Source: Anaerolineales bacterium
Lineage (GTDB): Bacteria; Chloroflexota; Anaerolineae; Anaerolineales; UBA6663
NCBI GenBank assembly: GCA_016789165.1
Contig: JAEURL010000197.1
Location: forward strand, 1-10,470
Direction: 5' to 3'
DNA length: 10,470 nt
Shown here in pieces: positions 1-6,520 of this stretch. The position numbers and the translations under genes are program-made. Under the pieces are notes generated by a model that made no database searches, was not told where the DNA came from, and saw nothing but the letters and a program-made list of their open reading frames with translations. Every line of letters begins with the position of its first letter. Position 1 is the first letter of the stretch.

Positions 1-389
1 CGATCCCGCTGCGCGCCGGCCCGGCCGGAGCGCCGTCGGCCGCCGCCCGGCTCGTTCCGGAAACCAGTTACCGCCAGGCCGTCGGCGACCTGACGATCAC
101 GCTGACCACCCCCGGCCCGTTCGCGGCCGGCCAGTACGCCACCCTGACCTTTGAGGTGACGGACACGGCCGGCGGGGCGCTGGTGACGGACCTGGAACAG
201 TACCTGGGCGCCCAGGGCCACGTCGCCATCGTGGACGAGGCCGGCCGGGAATTTCCGCGCGTACATGGCTCGAAGAAGAACACCAACTTCAACACCGTCT
301 TCCCCCGGCCGGGGCGCTACAAGCTGTGGGCGGAATTCCAGCGCGGCGGCCAGATCTACCTGGCCAGTTTCGTGGTGGAGGCGCGCTGA
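1..389 (+). CDS. YtkA/FixH-like beta-sandwich protein, C-terminal part (5' truncated)
   Basis: The gene is open from the left edge, with the first whole codon at position 3, and stops with TGA at 387-389. The visible 128 residues start with a low-complexity Ala/Gly/Pro stretch. An immunoglobulin-like beta domain follows: an early ITLTTPGPFAAGQYATLTF strand pair, then YLGAQGHVAIVDEAG and FPRPGRYKLWAEFQRGGQ, ending in FVVEAR. The G-A-x-G-H-x-x-I-V and P-G-x-Y-K-L-W signatures recall YtkA-like/FixH-type domains, which are usually exported and often linked to metal handling. In those families a His-x-His segment often sits where this protein has RVHG, so metal binding is not assured. The signal peptide or lipobox would lie upstream of the window. 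The family call is from pattern memory; the coding call is firm because frame, composition and stop agree. Confidence 0.7.
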   Translation, partial: IPLRAGPAGAPSAAARLVPETSYRQAVGDLTITLTTPGPFAAGQYATLTFEVTDTAGGALVTDLEQYLGAQGHVAIVDEAGREFPRVHGSKKNTNFNTVFPRPGRYKLWAEFQRGGQIYLASFVVEAR

Positions 390-411
390 GCGGCGGGTGC
401 TGGCCATCGAC

Positions 412-417
412 TATAAT
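412..417 (+). promoter_or_regulatory. TATAAT -10 box for the S8 protease gene, probably leaderless
   Basis: A perfect TATAAT stands in the 35-base gap between the preceding stop and the ATG at 425. A transcription start at the usual distance would fall at about 424-425, on the start codon itself. No Shine-Dalgarno sequence precedes that ATG. I see no convincing -35 hexamer and no extended TG motif. Confidence 0.55.
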
Positions 418-424
418 TCGCCCA

Positions 425-2065
425 ATGCCCGGCGCCGTCTGCCCAATTTGTGACCGCCCCATAGACCCGGCCATCCGCCAGATCCAGCGGCAGCCGGAGC
501 GGCACCTGATCCATCAGTTGCAGGCCCGCTATCCCGGCTGGCAGCCTGAGCACGGCGCCTGCCCGCAGTGCGTGTTCCAGGCGGCCCTGCAGGCGCGGGC
601 CGCGCACAGCGATCACTCGCTTCAGCAGGAGCTGCAGCTGCCCTTCCCGGCTTATCTGCCGGACCAGGCCTACGTCCTGCCGACTCCCATGCGCGTGGCC
701 GCCAACCCCAAGTACACGGGCCAGGGCGTGACCATCGCCTTCCTGGACTCGGGGTTTTACCCGCACCCGGATCTGACGCGCCCGACCAACCGCATCCTGG
801 CCTATGTGGACGCCACCACCCCGGACCCGGCCGAGCGCCGCACCTTTGGCAAGATCGGCGTGACCAGCTGGCACGGCCTGATGACGGCCTGCGTGGGGGC
901 CGGCAATGGCTTCATGTCCTCCGGGCGCTACCGCGGCCTGGCGCCGCGCGCCGGCCTGGTGCTGGTGAAGACCGGCAACCGCCGCAACCGCCACATCACC
1001 GAGCGCGACATCGGCCGCGCGCTCAAGTGGGTGATCCACCATCGCCAGCGCCACAACATCCGGATCGTCAACATCTCGCTGGGCGGCGACCATCCCTCCA
1101 CGGGCCGAATGACGGACCTGGACGAGAAAGTGGAGGAGGCCGTCGCCGCCGGCCTGGTGGTGGTCTGCGCGGCCGGCAATACCGGCGAGCGCAAGCTCCT
1201 GCCGCCGGCCAGCGCCCCCTCGGCTATCACCGTCGGCGGGCTGGACGACCAGAACTCGCTGGACCGCCCGCTGCGCCGGCTGTACTGGTCCAGCTACGGC
1301 ACAGGCGCGCACGGGGCCGCCAAACCGGAGCTGATCGCGCCGGCCATCTGGCTGGCGGCGCCGATGCTCCCCAAGACCACCACGCACAACGAGGCCCTCT
1401 TCCTGTGGAAGCTGGAGGGTCTGCCGGATGACGAGCTGATGCGCCAGCTGGAGATGCCCTACGCGGCCAAGCGCTTCAGCAAGCGCACCCTGAGCCTGCC
1501 GGTCGGCGAGATCCGGGCCGTCATCCGCAGCCGCATGATCGAACAGAAGTACATCCACCCGCATTACCAGCACGTGGACGGCACCTCGATGGCGGCGCCG
1601 ATCGTCTCGGCCATCGTCGCCCAGATGCTGGAGGCCAACCCGGCGCTGACGCCCACCCAGGTGAAGGCCCTGCTGACGGCCACGGCCGAGCGCCTGCCGG
1701 ACGCGCCGGCCGAGCGCCAGGGCCACGGCGTGGTCAACGGGGCGCGGGCGGTGGCCGCCGCGCTGCGGCTGAAGGCCGACCAAGACCCGACGCCGGTGTC
1801 GCCCCAGCGCACGCTCACCTTCTATTACTTCGACCAGGACGCGCGCCAGGTGGCGCTGGTGGGCACCTTCAACCACTGGCTGCCCTACGGCTATGAGCTG
1901 CAGCAATACGAGCGCGGCGCCTGGCGGCTGACGGTGCCGGCCTTCGAGCCCGGCCTGCACGCCTACAAATTCCTGATCGACCGCGTGCGCTGGGCGGCCG
2001 ATCCCGAGAACCCGTGCCGCCTCGAAGACGGCCTGGATGGGTTTTATTCGTTGATCGAGATTTGA
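425..2065 (+). CDS. S8 subtilisin-like serine protease with N-terminal CxxC pair and C-terminal CBM48-like domain
   Basis: This 546-residue protein has a complete subtilase triad: Asp108 in FLDSG, His150 in SWHGL and Ser388 in GTSMAAP, with the oxyanion Asn252 in AAGNTGE. It should cleave peptide bonds. The N-terminus has CPIC (6-9) and CPQC (46-49), a likely zinc-binding four-cysteine module. About 55-60 extra, partly helical residues lie between the KPELIAPA strand (300-307) and the serine, where ordinary subtilisins are short. Residues from about 462 to the end form a CBM48/AMPK-type glycogen-binding fold (VALVGTFNHW, later LHAYKFLIDRVRW, ending in FYSLIEI). No signal peptide or membrane segment is seen, so it probably acts in the cytoplasm. 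The ATG at 425 is chosen because a TATAAT box ends 7 bases upstream; the frame stays open back to 326, but that part overlaps the previous gene. Substrate unknown. Confidence 0.9.
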   Translation: MPGAVCPICDRPIDPAIRQIQRQPERHLIHQLQARYPGWQPEHGACPQCVFQAALQARAAHSDHSLQQELQLPFPAYLPDQAYVLPTPMRVAANPKYTGQGVTIAFLDSGFYPHPDLTRPTNRILAYVDATTPDPAERRTFGKIGVTSWHGLMTACVGAGNGFMSSGRYRGLAPRAGLVLVKTGNRRNRHITERDIGRALKWVIHHRQRHNIRIVNISLGGDHPSTGRMTDLDEKVEEAVAAGLVVVCAAGNTGERKLLPPASAPSAITVGGLDDQNSLDRPLRRLYWSSYGTGAHGAAKPELIAPAIWLAAPMLPKTTTHNEALFLWKLEGLPDDELMRQLEMPYAAKRFSKRTLSLPVGEIRAVIRSRMIEQKYIHPHYQHVDGTSMAAPIVSAIVAQMLEANPALTPTQVKALLTATAERLPDAPAERQGHGVVNGARAVAAALRLKADQDPTPVSPQRTLTFYYFDQDARQVALVGTFNHWLPYGYELQQYERGAWRLTVPAFEPGLHAYKFLIDRVRWAADPENPCRLEDGLDGFYSLIEI

Positions 2066-2079
2066 CGGCGGACGTCAGC

Positions 2080-2095
2080 CGCGGGCCGGCCCGCG
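2080..2095 (+). repeat. Perfect 16-bp palindrome between protease and esterase genes
   Basis: CGCGGGCCGGCCCGCG is exactly self-complementary and lies 15 bases after the protease stop. It could act as a terminator-type hairpin or a dimeric protein-binding site. It has no T tract after it, so a classic intrinsic terminator is not supported. The background is very GC-rich, which raises the odds of a chance palindrome. Confidence 0.4.
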
Positions 2096-2123
2096 CTTGG
2101 CGCCCATCGTCCGTGATCCCGCC

Positions 2124-2128
2124 GGAGG
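2124..2128 (+). promoter_or_regulatory. Shine-Dalgarno site fixing the esterase start
   Basis: GGAGG is 4 bases before the ATG at 2133. It supports that start over the in-frame alternative at 2097, which has no such site. Confidence 0.65.
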
Positions 2129-2132
2129 CGAC

Positions 2133-2852
2133 ATGAACCGCGAATATCACCGCTGGTACAGCCCGGCTCTGGGCCGGGACATGGAACTGCTCATCTTTGG
2201 GCACGCCGGCGCGCGTGCGCTGGTCTTCCCCACCTCGCTGGGGAAGTTCTACGAGTGGGAGGACCGGGGCATGATCGCGGCCCTGGGCGAGCACCTGGAG
2301 CGCGGCTGGCTTCAGCTTTACTGCGTGGACAGCGTGGACGCCGAGGCCTGGTACGCCTGGCACAAGCATCCCGGCGCGCGCGCCTGGCGGCAGAGCCAGT
2401 ATGACCGCTACCTGTGCGACGAGGTGCTGCCGCTCTCGCGCCAGAAGAACGACAACCCCTTCTGTATCACCGCCGGCGCCAGCTTCGGCGCCTACCATGC
2501 CATGAACTTCGCCCTGCGCCACCCCGAGATCACGGGCCGGGTGCTGGCCATGAGCGGCATGTTCAACGTCGAGCGCTGGCTGGGCGGCTACACGGATGAG
2601 CACGTCTACCTGAATTGCCCGTGCCTGTACCTGCCCAACGAGCACGACGAGGGCCGGCTGCGCGCCCTGCGCAACCTGGATATCATCATCGCCGTCGGCC
2701 GCGACGACCCCAACATCGCCAACAACCGCTGGTTCAGCGGCATGCTGTGGGGCAAGGGCATCGGCAACGCCCTGCGCGAGTGGGACGGCTGGTCCCACGA
2801 TTGGCCGTGGTGGCGGCAGATGGCCACCCAGTACATCGGCGGCCACGACTGA
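2133..2852 (+). CDS. Esterase-D-like alpha/beta hydrolase
   Basis: A 239-residue single-domain hydrolase with no signal peptide. The nucleophile elbow is G-A-S-F-G at 115-119 (Ser117). A likely acid is Asp191 or Asp192 in VGRDDP, and the likely catalytic His222 is in GWSHDWPWW, all in the order expected for the fold. The opening strand region (YSPALGRDMELLIFGHAG, then ALVFPTSLGKFYEWED) matches the putative-esterase / esterase-D superfamily, whose members cleave ester or thioester bonds. It starts 67 bases after the protease gene and ends 78 bases before the first ATP-grasp gene, in the same direction. It could therefore process or release a product of the ligase genes that follow; that role is inferred from position only. 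The substrate cannot be read from the sequence. Confidence 0.85.
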   Translation: MNREYHRWYSPALGRDMELLIFGHAGARALVFPTSLGKFYEWEDRGMIAALGEHLERGWLQLYCVDSVDAEAWYAWHKHPGARAWRQSQYDRYLCDEVLPLSRQKNDNPFCITAGASFGAYHAMNFALRHPEITGRVLAMSGMFNVERWLGGYTDEHVYLNCPCLYLPNEHDEGRLRALRNLDIIIAVGRDDPNIANNRWFSGMLWGKGIGNALREWDGWSHDWPWWRQMATQYIGGHD

Positions 2853-2872
2853 GGCCGCGCCCCGCCGTTTCA

Positions 2873-2881
2873 TGGCATAAT
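2873..2881 (+). promoter_or_regulatory. Extended -10 element upstream of the ligase cluster
   Basis: TGGCATAAT combines the TGn extension with a CATAAT hexamer. It would start transcription near 2888, giving a leader of about 43 bases before the ATG at 2931. No good -35 hexamer is visible. If real, the five ligase genes can be transcribed apart from the esterase gene. Confidence 0.4.
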
Positions 2882-2918
2882 GGCGGCCAACCTGCCGCTG
2901 TCCGAAAACTCAATAGCT

Positions 2919-2924
2919 GGAGGG
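2919..2924 (+). promoter_or_regulatory. Shine-Dalgarno site fixing the first ATP-grasp start
   Basis: GGAGGG with a 6-base spacer to the ATG at 2931. It decides this start against the upstream in-frame ATG at 2880, which lies inside the presumed promoter. Confidence 0.7.
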
Positions 2925-2930
2925 ACCGCA

Positions 2931-3851
2931 ATGCTCAAGATCGGCGTCATTGTCGGCCGGGAATGGTCCTGGCCGCCGGCGTTTATCGACGAGGTCAACA
3001 AGCGCAACCAGGGCGTGATCGCCGAGTACGTCAAGCTCGGCGGCACCCCGATGAATGAGCCGTGCGCGTACGCCGTCATTGTCGACCGCATCTCGCACGA
3101 GGTCCCGTACTACCGCTCCTACCTCAAGAACGCCATGCTGCAGGGCACGCACGTCGTCAACAACCCGTTCATGTGGACGGCCGACGACAAGTTCTTCGAG
3201 GCCTCGCTGGCCGCCAAGCTCGGCGTGGCCAGCCCGCGCACCATTGCCCTGCCCAACAAAGAGTACGTGCCCGGCATCGTCCACACCGAAAGCCTGCGCA
3301 ACCTGGTCTACCCGCTGGATTGGCAGGGCCTGGTGAACAACCTGGGCGGCTTCCCGGTCATCCTCAAGGACGCCCACGGCGGCGGCTGGAAGCAGGTGCA
3401 CGTCTGCCGCTCGCTGGACGACCTGTGGAACTCCTATAACCAGTCCGGCCTGCTGACGATGGTCCTGCAGGAGTTCATCCAGTGGGACGACTACGTGCGC
3501 TGCATGTGCATCGGCCGGAAGCACGTGCTGGTGAAGAAATACGACCCCAACACCCGCCAGTACCTGCCGCCCGAGCTGGCGCCGGAGCTGCACGAGCGCA
3601 TCGTGCGCGACAGCCTGACCCTGGTGAACGCGCTCGGCTACGACATGAATACCATCGAGTGGGCCATCCGCGGCGGGGTGCCGTACGCCATCGACTTCAT
3701 GAACCCGGCCCCGGACATGGACGTCAACTCCACCGGCTACGACTATCACCGCTGGTGCGTGGAGCGCATGGCCGATATGTGCCTCGAGCTGGCGCTGAAC
3801 CCCCAGCCGCCGGTGAAGGACCTGAAGTGGTCGGCGCTGTTTAACGCTTGA
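2931..3851 (+). CDS. RimK/glutathione-synthetase-like ATP-grasp ligase
   Basis: A soluble 306-residue protein. It opens with a Rossmann-like pre-ATP-grasp domain (LKIGVIVGREWSWP, then AYAVIVDRISHEVPYY). The ATP-grasp fold follows: FPVILKDAHGGGW places Lys146 and a Gly-rich loop (150-152) at the nucleotide site. VLQEFIQWDDYVRCMCIG (beginning near 181) supplies the hinge and next strand. Glu243 (NTIEW) and Asp255/Asn258 (AIDFMNPAPD) are the metal-binding acidic set. Such enzymes activate a carboxylate as acyl phosphate and join it to an amine or thiol. It is the first of five ligase genes in one direction, followed after 103 bases by a circularly permuted ATP-grasp gene. Substrates are unknown; the match to RimK-type folds concerns the architecture, not a specific reaction. 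Confidence 0.85.
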   Translation: MLKIGVIVGREWSWPPAFIDEVNKRNQGVIAEYVKLGGTPMNEPCAYAVIVDRISHEVPYYRSYLKNAMLQGTHVVNNPFMWTADDKFFEASLAAKLGVASPRTIALPNKEYVPGIVHTESLRNLVYPLDWQGLVNNLGGFPVILKDAHGGGWKQVHVCRSLDDLWNSYNQSGLLTMVLQEFIQWDDYVRCMCIGRKHVLVKKYDPNTRQYLPPELAPELHERIVRDSLTLVNALGYDMNTIEWAIRGGVPYAIDFMNPAPDMDVNSTGYDYHRWCVERMADMCLELALNPQPPVKDLKWSALFNA

Positions 3852-3854
3852 CCC

Positions 3855-3912
3855 TCACGCGCCTCTCCCCGGCCGCCTGTCCCTCCCCCGCCGGGAGAGG
3901 GGCGGGCGGGTG
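3855..3912 (+). repeat. Long imperfect inverted repeat between ligase genes
   Basis: CCTCTCCCCGGC (3862-3873) pairs with GCCGGGAGAGG (3890-3900) apart from one bulged C. Flanking TCACGCGCC and GGCGGGCGGGTGA can extend the stem. The element starts 3 bases after a stop codon and has no T tract. It resembles the CCTCTCCC...GGGAGAGG intergenic repeats scattered in many GC-rich genomes. It may be such a repeat or an mRNA-processing or attenuation hairpin inside the operon. Confidence 0.5.
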
Positions 3913-3954
3913 ACTGAAGGCCGGGTGGGGCAAGGCGAGGGCCGGAGACCGCCC

Positions 3955-5307
3955 ATGAACCCGATCCGCGAGACCATCGACTACTATCACGCGCTGCTGG
4001 ACCCGCAGACGGCCGCGGACACGGCCGGCCAGCTCACCGAACAGCAGCGCCGGCGCGGGCTGTTCTTCGGGGATCGGCCGCTGTGCACGGTGCTGCGCCC
4101 GCGCTTCCTGCGGACGGAGGAATACCGCGCGATCCAGACCGCCGTGCGCTCCCTGATGCCGGCCTTTGCCCGCGCCCACGCCGCCGCCCTGGCCGACGCC
4201 GACTTCCGCCACCAGTTCCGGCTGAGCGAGTGGGAGGAGGAACTGGTCCACGTGGACCCCGGCTTCCAGGCCGCCAGCCCCACCGCGCGCATGGATACCT
4301 TCTTTGATGAGGCCAGCCAGCTGTGGTGCACGGAGTACAACGCCGAGACGCCGGCCGCCGTGGCCTACAACGACGTGCTGACCGAGGTCTTCTACGCCCT
4401 GCCCGTCATGCGCGAGTTTGAGAAGACCTACGACGTGCGGCCGCTGCCCGGCCGGCATCACATGCTGCACGCCCTGATCGACTCCTACCGCCAGTGGGGC
4501 GGCGCCGAGAAGCCGCGCCTCGCCATCCTGGACTGGCACGAGGTGCCGACCTACAGCGAGTTCGTGCTGTTTCAGGATTATTTCCAGGCGCAGGGGTATG
4601 AGTGCGTCATCGCCGACCCGCGCGACGTGACCTACCAGAACGGCAAGCTCTACGCCGCCGGCTTCCCGGTCCACATCATCTACAAGCGCGTGCTGATCAG
4701 CGAGCTGGTGCTGCGCGGCGGCCTGGATCACCCCGTCATCCGGGCCGTGCGCGACCGGGCGGTCTGCATGGTCAACCCCTTCGTGTGCAAGATCCTGCAC
4801 AAGAAGGCCAGCCTGGCCGTGCTGAGCGACGAGGCCAACAGCCGGCTCTTCACGCCGGCCGAACGCCAGGCCATCGACCGCTACATCCCCTGGACGCGCG
4901 TGGTGGCCGACCGGCCCACCACCTACGGCGGCGGCAACATCGACCTGCTGGCCTTCCTGGCCAAATACAAGAACGAGTTCGTGCTCAAGCCCAACGACGA
5001 ATACGGGGGCAAGGGCATCGTGCTGGGCTGGGAGGTGGACCAGACTGAGTGGGAGGCCGCCCTGCGCGCGGCCCTGACCGAGCCCACCATCGTCCAGAAG
5101 CGCGTGCCGCTGCCCAAGTTCCCGTACGCCAGCTGGGTGGATGAGCGCGTGGCCATTTACGACCGGATGCTGGATACCAACCCGTACATCTGGTACGGCG
5201 CCTACGCCAGCGGCTGCCTGACCCGGCTGTCCACGGTCTCGCTGCTCAACGTCACCGCCGGCGGCGGCTCCACCGTGCCGACGTTTGTCGTCGAAAAACG
5301 CCTGTAA
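3955..5307 (+). CDS. Circularly permuted ATP-grasp ligase
   Basis: This soluble protein has 450 residues. Its order of motifs fits circularly permuted ATP-grasp proteins of the kind often encoded beside GCS2 ligases. An acidic motif, TEYNAETPAA (126-135, with Glu127 and Asn129), comes early. A second domain follows with a Rossmann-like strand (LAILDWHEVPTYSEF) and NPFVCKILHKKASLAVLSDE. The nucleotide-binding part, FVLKPNDEYGGKGIVLG with Lys345 and the 350-354 loop, comes late. The C-terminus SLLNVTAGGGSTVPTFVV closes the fold, as in relatives. It likely forms an amide by carboxylate activation. GGAG at 3943-3946 sets the ATG at 3955; the frame opens at 3910, but that stretch carries the end of an inverted repeat. 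The next gene starts 28 bases after its stop. Substrates are unknown. Confidence 0.85.
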   Translation: MNPIRETIDYYHALLDPQTAADTAGQLTEQQRRRGLFFGDRPLCTVLRPRFLRTEEYRAIQTAVRSLMPAFARAHAAALADADFRHQFRLSEWEEELVHVDPGFQAASPTARMDTFFDEASQLWCTEYNAETPAAVAYNDVLTEVFYALPVMREFEKTYDVRPLPGRHHMLHALIDSYRQWGGAEKPRLAILDWHEVPTYSEFVLFQDYFQAQGYECVIADPRDVTYQNGKLYAAGFPVHIIYKRVLISELVLRGGLDHPVIRAVRDRAVCMVNPFVCKILHKKASLAVLSDEANSRLFTPAERQAIDRYIPWTRVVADRPTTYGGGNIDLLAFLAKYKNEFVLKPNDEYGGKGIVLGWEVDQTEWEAALRAALTEPTIVQKRVPLPKFPYASWVDERVAIYDRMLDTNPYIWYGAYASGCLTRLSTVSLLNVTAGGGSTVPTFVVEKRL

Positions 5308-5325
5308 CCGCGCCGTCTATCCGCC

Positions 5326-5331
5326 AGGAGA
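5326..5331 (+). promoter_or_regulatory. Shine-Dalgarno site fixing the GCS2 ligase start
   Basis: AGGAGA lies 4 bases before the ATG at 5336. It supports this start over the in-frame alternative at 5285, which overlaps the preceding gene. Confidence 0.65.
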
Positions 5332-5335
5332 CCCC

Positions 5336-6448
5336 ATGCTCACGCCGCCTTCCCTCAGCATCGGCATTGAAGAAGAGTATCAGATCATCGACCCGGAGAC
5401 GCGCGAGCTGCGCTCGTACATCACCGAGATGCTGGCCGAGGGCAAGATGGTGCTGGCCGAGCAGATCAAGGCCGAGCTGCACCAGTCGATCGTGGAGATC
5501 GGCACCAAGGTCTGCCGGACGCCGGCCGAGGCGCGCGCCGAGCTGGTGCGCCTGCGGCGCGGCGTGATGGATCTGGCCGCCCGCCAGGGTCTGAAGATCG
5601 TGGCCGCCGGCTCCCACCCGTTCTCCAATTGGCAGGAACAGCCCATCACGCCCTTCGACCGCTACGCCGGCGTCAAGCAGGACATGCAGATGCTGGCCCA
5701 GCAATTGCTGATCTTCGGCACCCACGTCCACATCGGCATCGAAGACCCGGAGTTTGTGATCGAGGCCATGAACGTGGTGCGCTACATGCTGCCGCACGTG
5801 CTGGCGCTCTCCACCAGCTCGCCCTTCTGGGTGGGCCAGGACACCGGCCTGAAGAGCTACCGCAGCATCATCTTCCGCAACTTCCCGCGCACCGGCATCC
5901 CGCCGGTGATCACCTCGCGCGGCGAGTTTGACCAGCTCAAAGACACCCTGGTGCGCACCGGCTGCATCCCGGACGGCACCAAGATCTGGTGGGACGCGCG
6001 GCCCAACCACAACTACCCCACCCTGGAGTTCCGCATCTGCGACGTGTGCACGCGCGTGGACGAGGCCGTGGCCATCGCCGCCGTCTTCCAGGCCCTGATC
6101 TACAAGATCTGGAAGCTGCGCCAGGACAATATGACCTTCCGCGTCTACCCGTCGGCCCTGATCGACGAGAATAAGTGGCGGGCGGTGCGCTACGGCCTGG
6201 ACGGCAAGCTGATCGACTGGGGCAAGCAGGAGGAGAAGCCGGCCCGCGAGCTGATCGCCGAGATGATCGAGTGGTTCATCGGCGACGTGATGGACGAACT
6301 CGGCAGCCGCAAGGAGATCGAGTACGCGTTCAAGATCCTGGAGGAGGGCACCAGCGCCGACCGCCAGCTGGCCACCTTCCGGCAGACCGGCAGCCTGCAA
6401 GCTGTGGTGGACCGGCTGATCCACGAGACCGAAGAAGGCGTCCTCTGA
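5336..6448 (+). CDS. YbdK-type GCS2 carboxylate-amine ligase
   Basis: A 370-residue protein, the normal length for the YbdK group of the glutamate-cysteine ligase 2 family. Its glutamine-synthetase-like fold uses ATP to join a carboxylate, typically glutamate, to an amine. Family signatures appear in order: GIEEEYQII (10-18, metal-binding Glu12-14), VEIGTKVC (53-60), GSHPFSNWQEQP, GTHVHIGI (His130 and His132) and EFRICDVCT (231-239, with Glu231, Arg233 and Asp236). YbdK of E. coli has weak gamma-glutamylcysteine ligase activity in vitro, so cysteine is a possible partner but unproven here. It follows the circularly permuted ATP-grasp gene by 28 bases, a pairing that is common for these families. 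No signal peptide, truncation or missing key residue is seen. Confidence 0.92.
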   Translation: MLTPPSLSIGIEEEYQIIDPETRELRSYITEMLAEGKMVLAEQIKAELHQSIVEIGTKVCRTPAEARAELVRLRRGVMDLAARQGLKIVAAGSHPFSNWQEQPITPFDRYAGVKQDMQMLAQQLLIFGTHVHIGIEDPEFVIEAMNVVRYMLPHVLALSTSSPFWVGQDTGLKSYRSIIFRNFPRTGIPPVITSRGEFDQLKDTLVRTGCIPDGTKIWWDARPNHNYPTLEFRICDVCTRVDEAVAIAAVFQALIYKIWKLRQDNMTFRVYPSALIDENKWRAVRYGLDGKLIDWGKQEEKPARELIAEMIEWFIGDVMDELGSRKEIEYAFKILEEGTSADRQLATFRQTGSLQAVVDRLIHETEEGVL

Positions 6449-6459
6449 GCCAGGGAGCC

Positions 6460-6504
6460 GGGGAGCAACGGGGAGCGCGCCCCGTTCCCGGCCCGCTGCT
6501 CCCC
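6460..6504 (+). repeat. Nested inverted repeat upstream of the tandem ATP-grasp pair
   Basis: GGGGAGCA (6460-6467) is the exact complement of TGCTCCCC (6497-6504). Inside it AACGGGG (6467-6473) pairs with CCCCGTT (6480-6486). GGGAGC occurs three times on the left arm, so alternative pairings exist. The structure ends 4 bases before the Shine-Dalgarno of the next gene. It could modulate translation of the two downstream ligases or stabilise mRNA ends. No T tract follows, so a terminator is unlikely. Confidence 0.5.
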
Positions 6505-6508
6505 TGCC

Positions 6509-6514
6509 GGGAGG
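6509..6514 (+). promoter_or_regulatory. Shine-Dalgarno site of the first tandem ATP-grasp gene
   Basis: GGGAGG with a 6-base spacer to the ATG at 6521. A nearer ATG at 6516 is out of frame with the gene. Confidence 0.65.
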
Positions 6515-6520
6515 CATGGC

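Noticed and set aside
356..1960. Open frame of 534 codons on the minus strand
   Set aside because: It lies antisense to the protease gene, whose triad is certain, and its translation is low-complexity. Similar mirror frames occur opposite most genes here (for example 1869-2873, 3841-4800, 9036-10268).
2080..2095. Intrinsic terminator after the protease gene
   Set aside because: The palindrome is perfect but has no loop and no following T tract, so it is listed as a repeat only.
2880..2930. Longer start for the first ATP-grasp gene at the ATG at 2880
   Set aside because: It overlaps the putative -10 element and lacks a ribosome site, while GGAGGG precedes the ATG at 2931, which opens with a typical strand (MLKIGVIVG).
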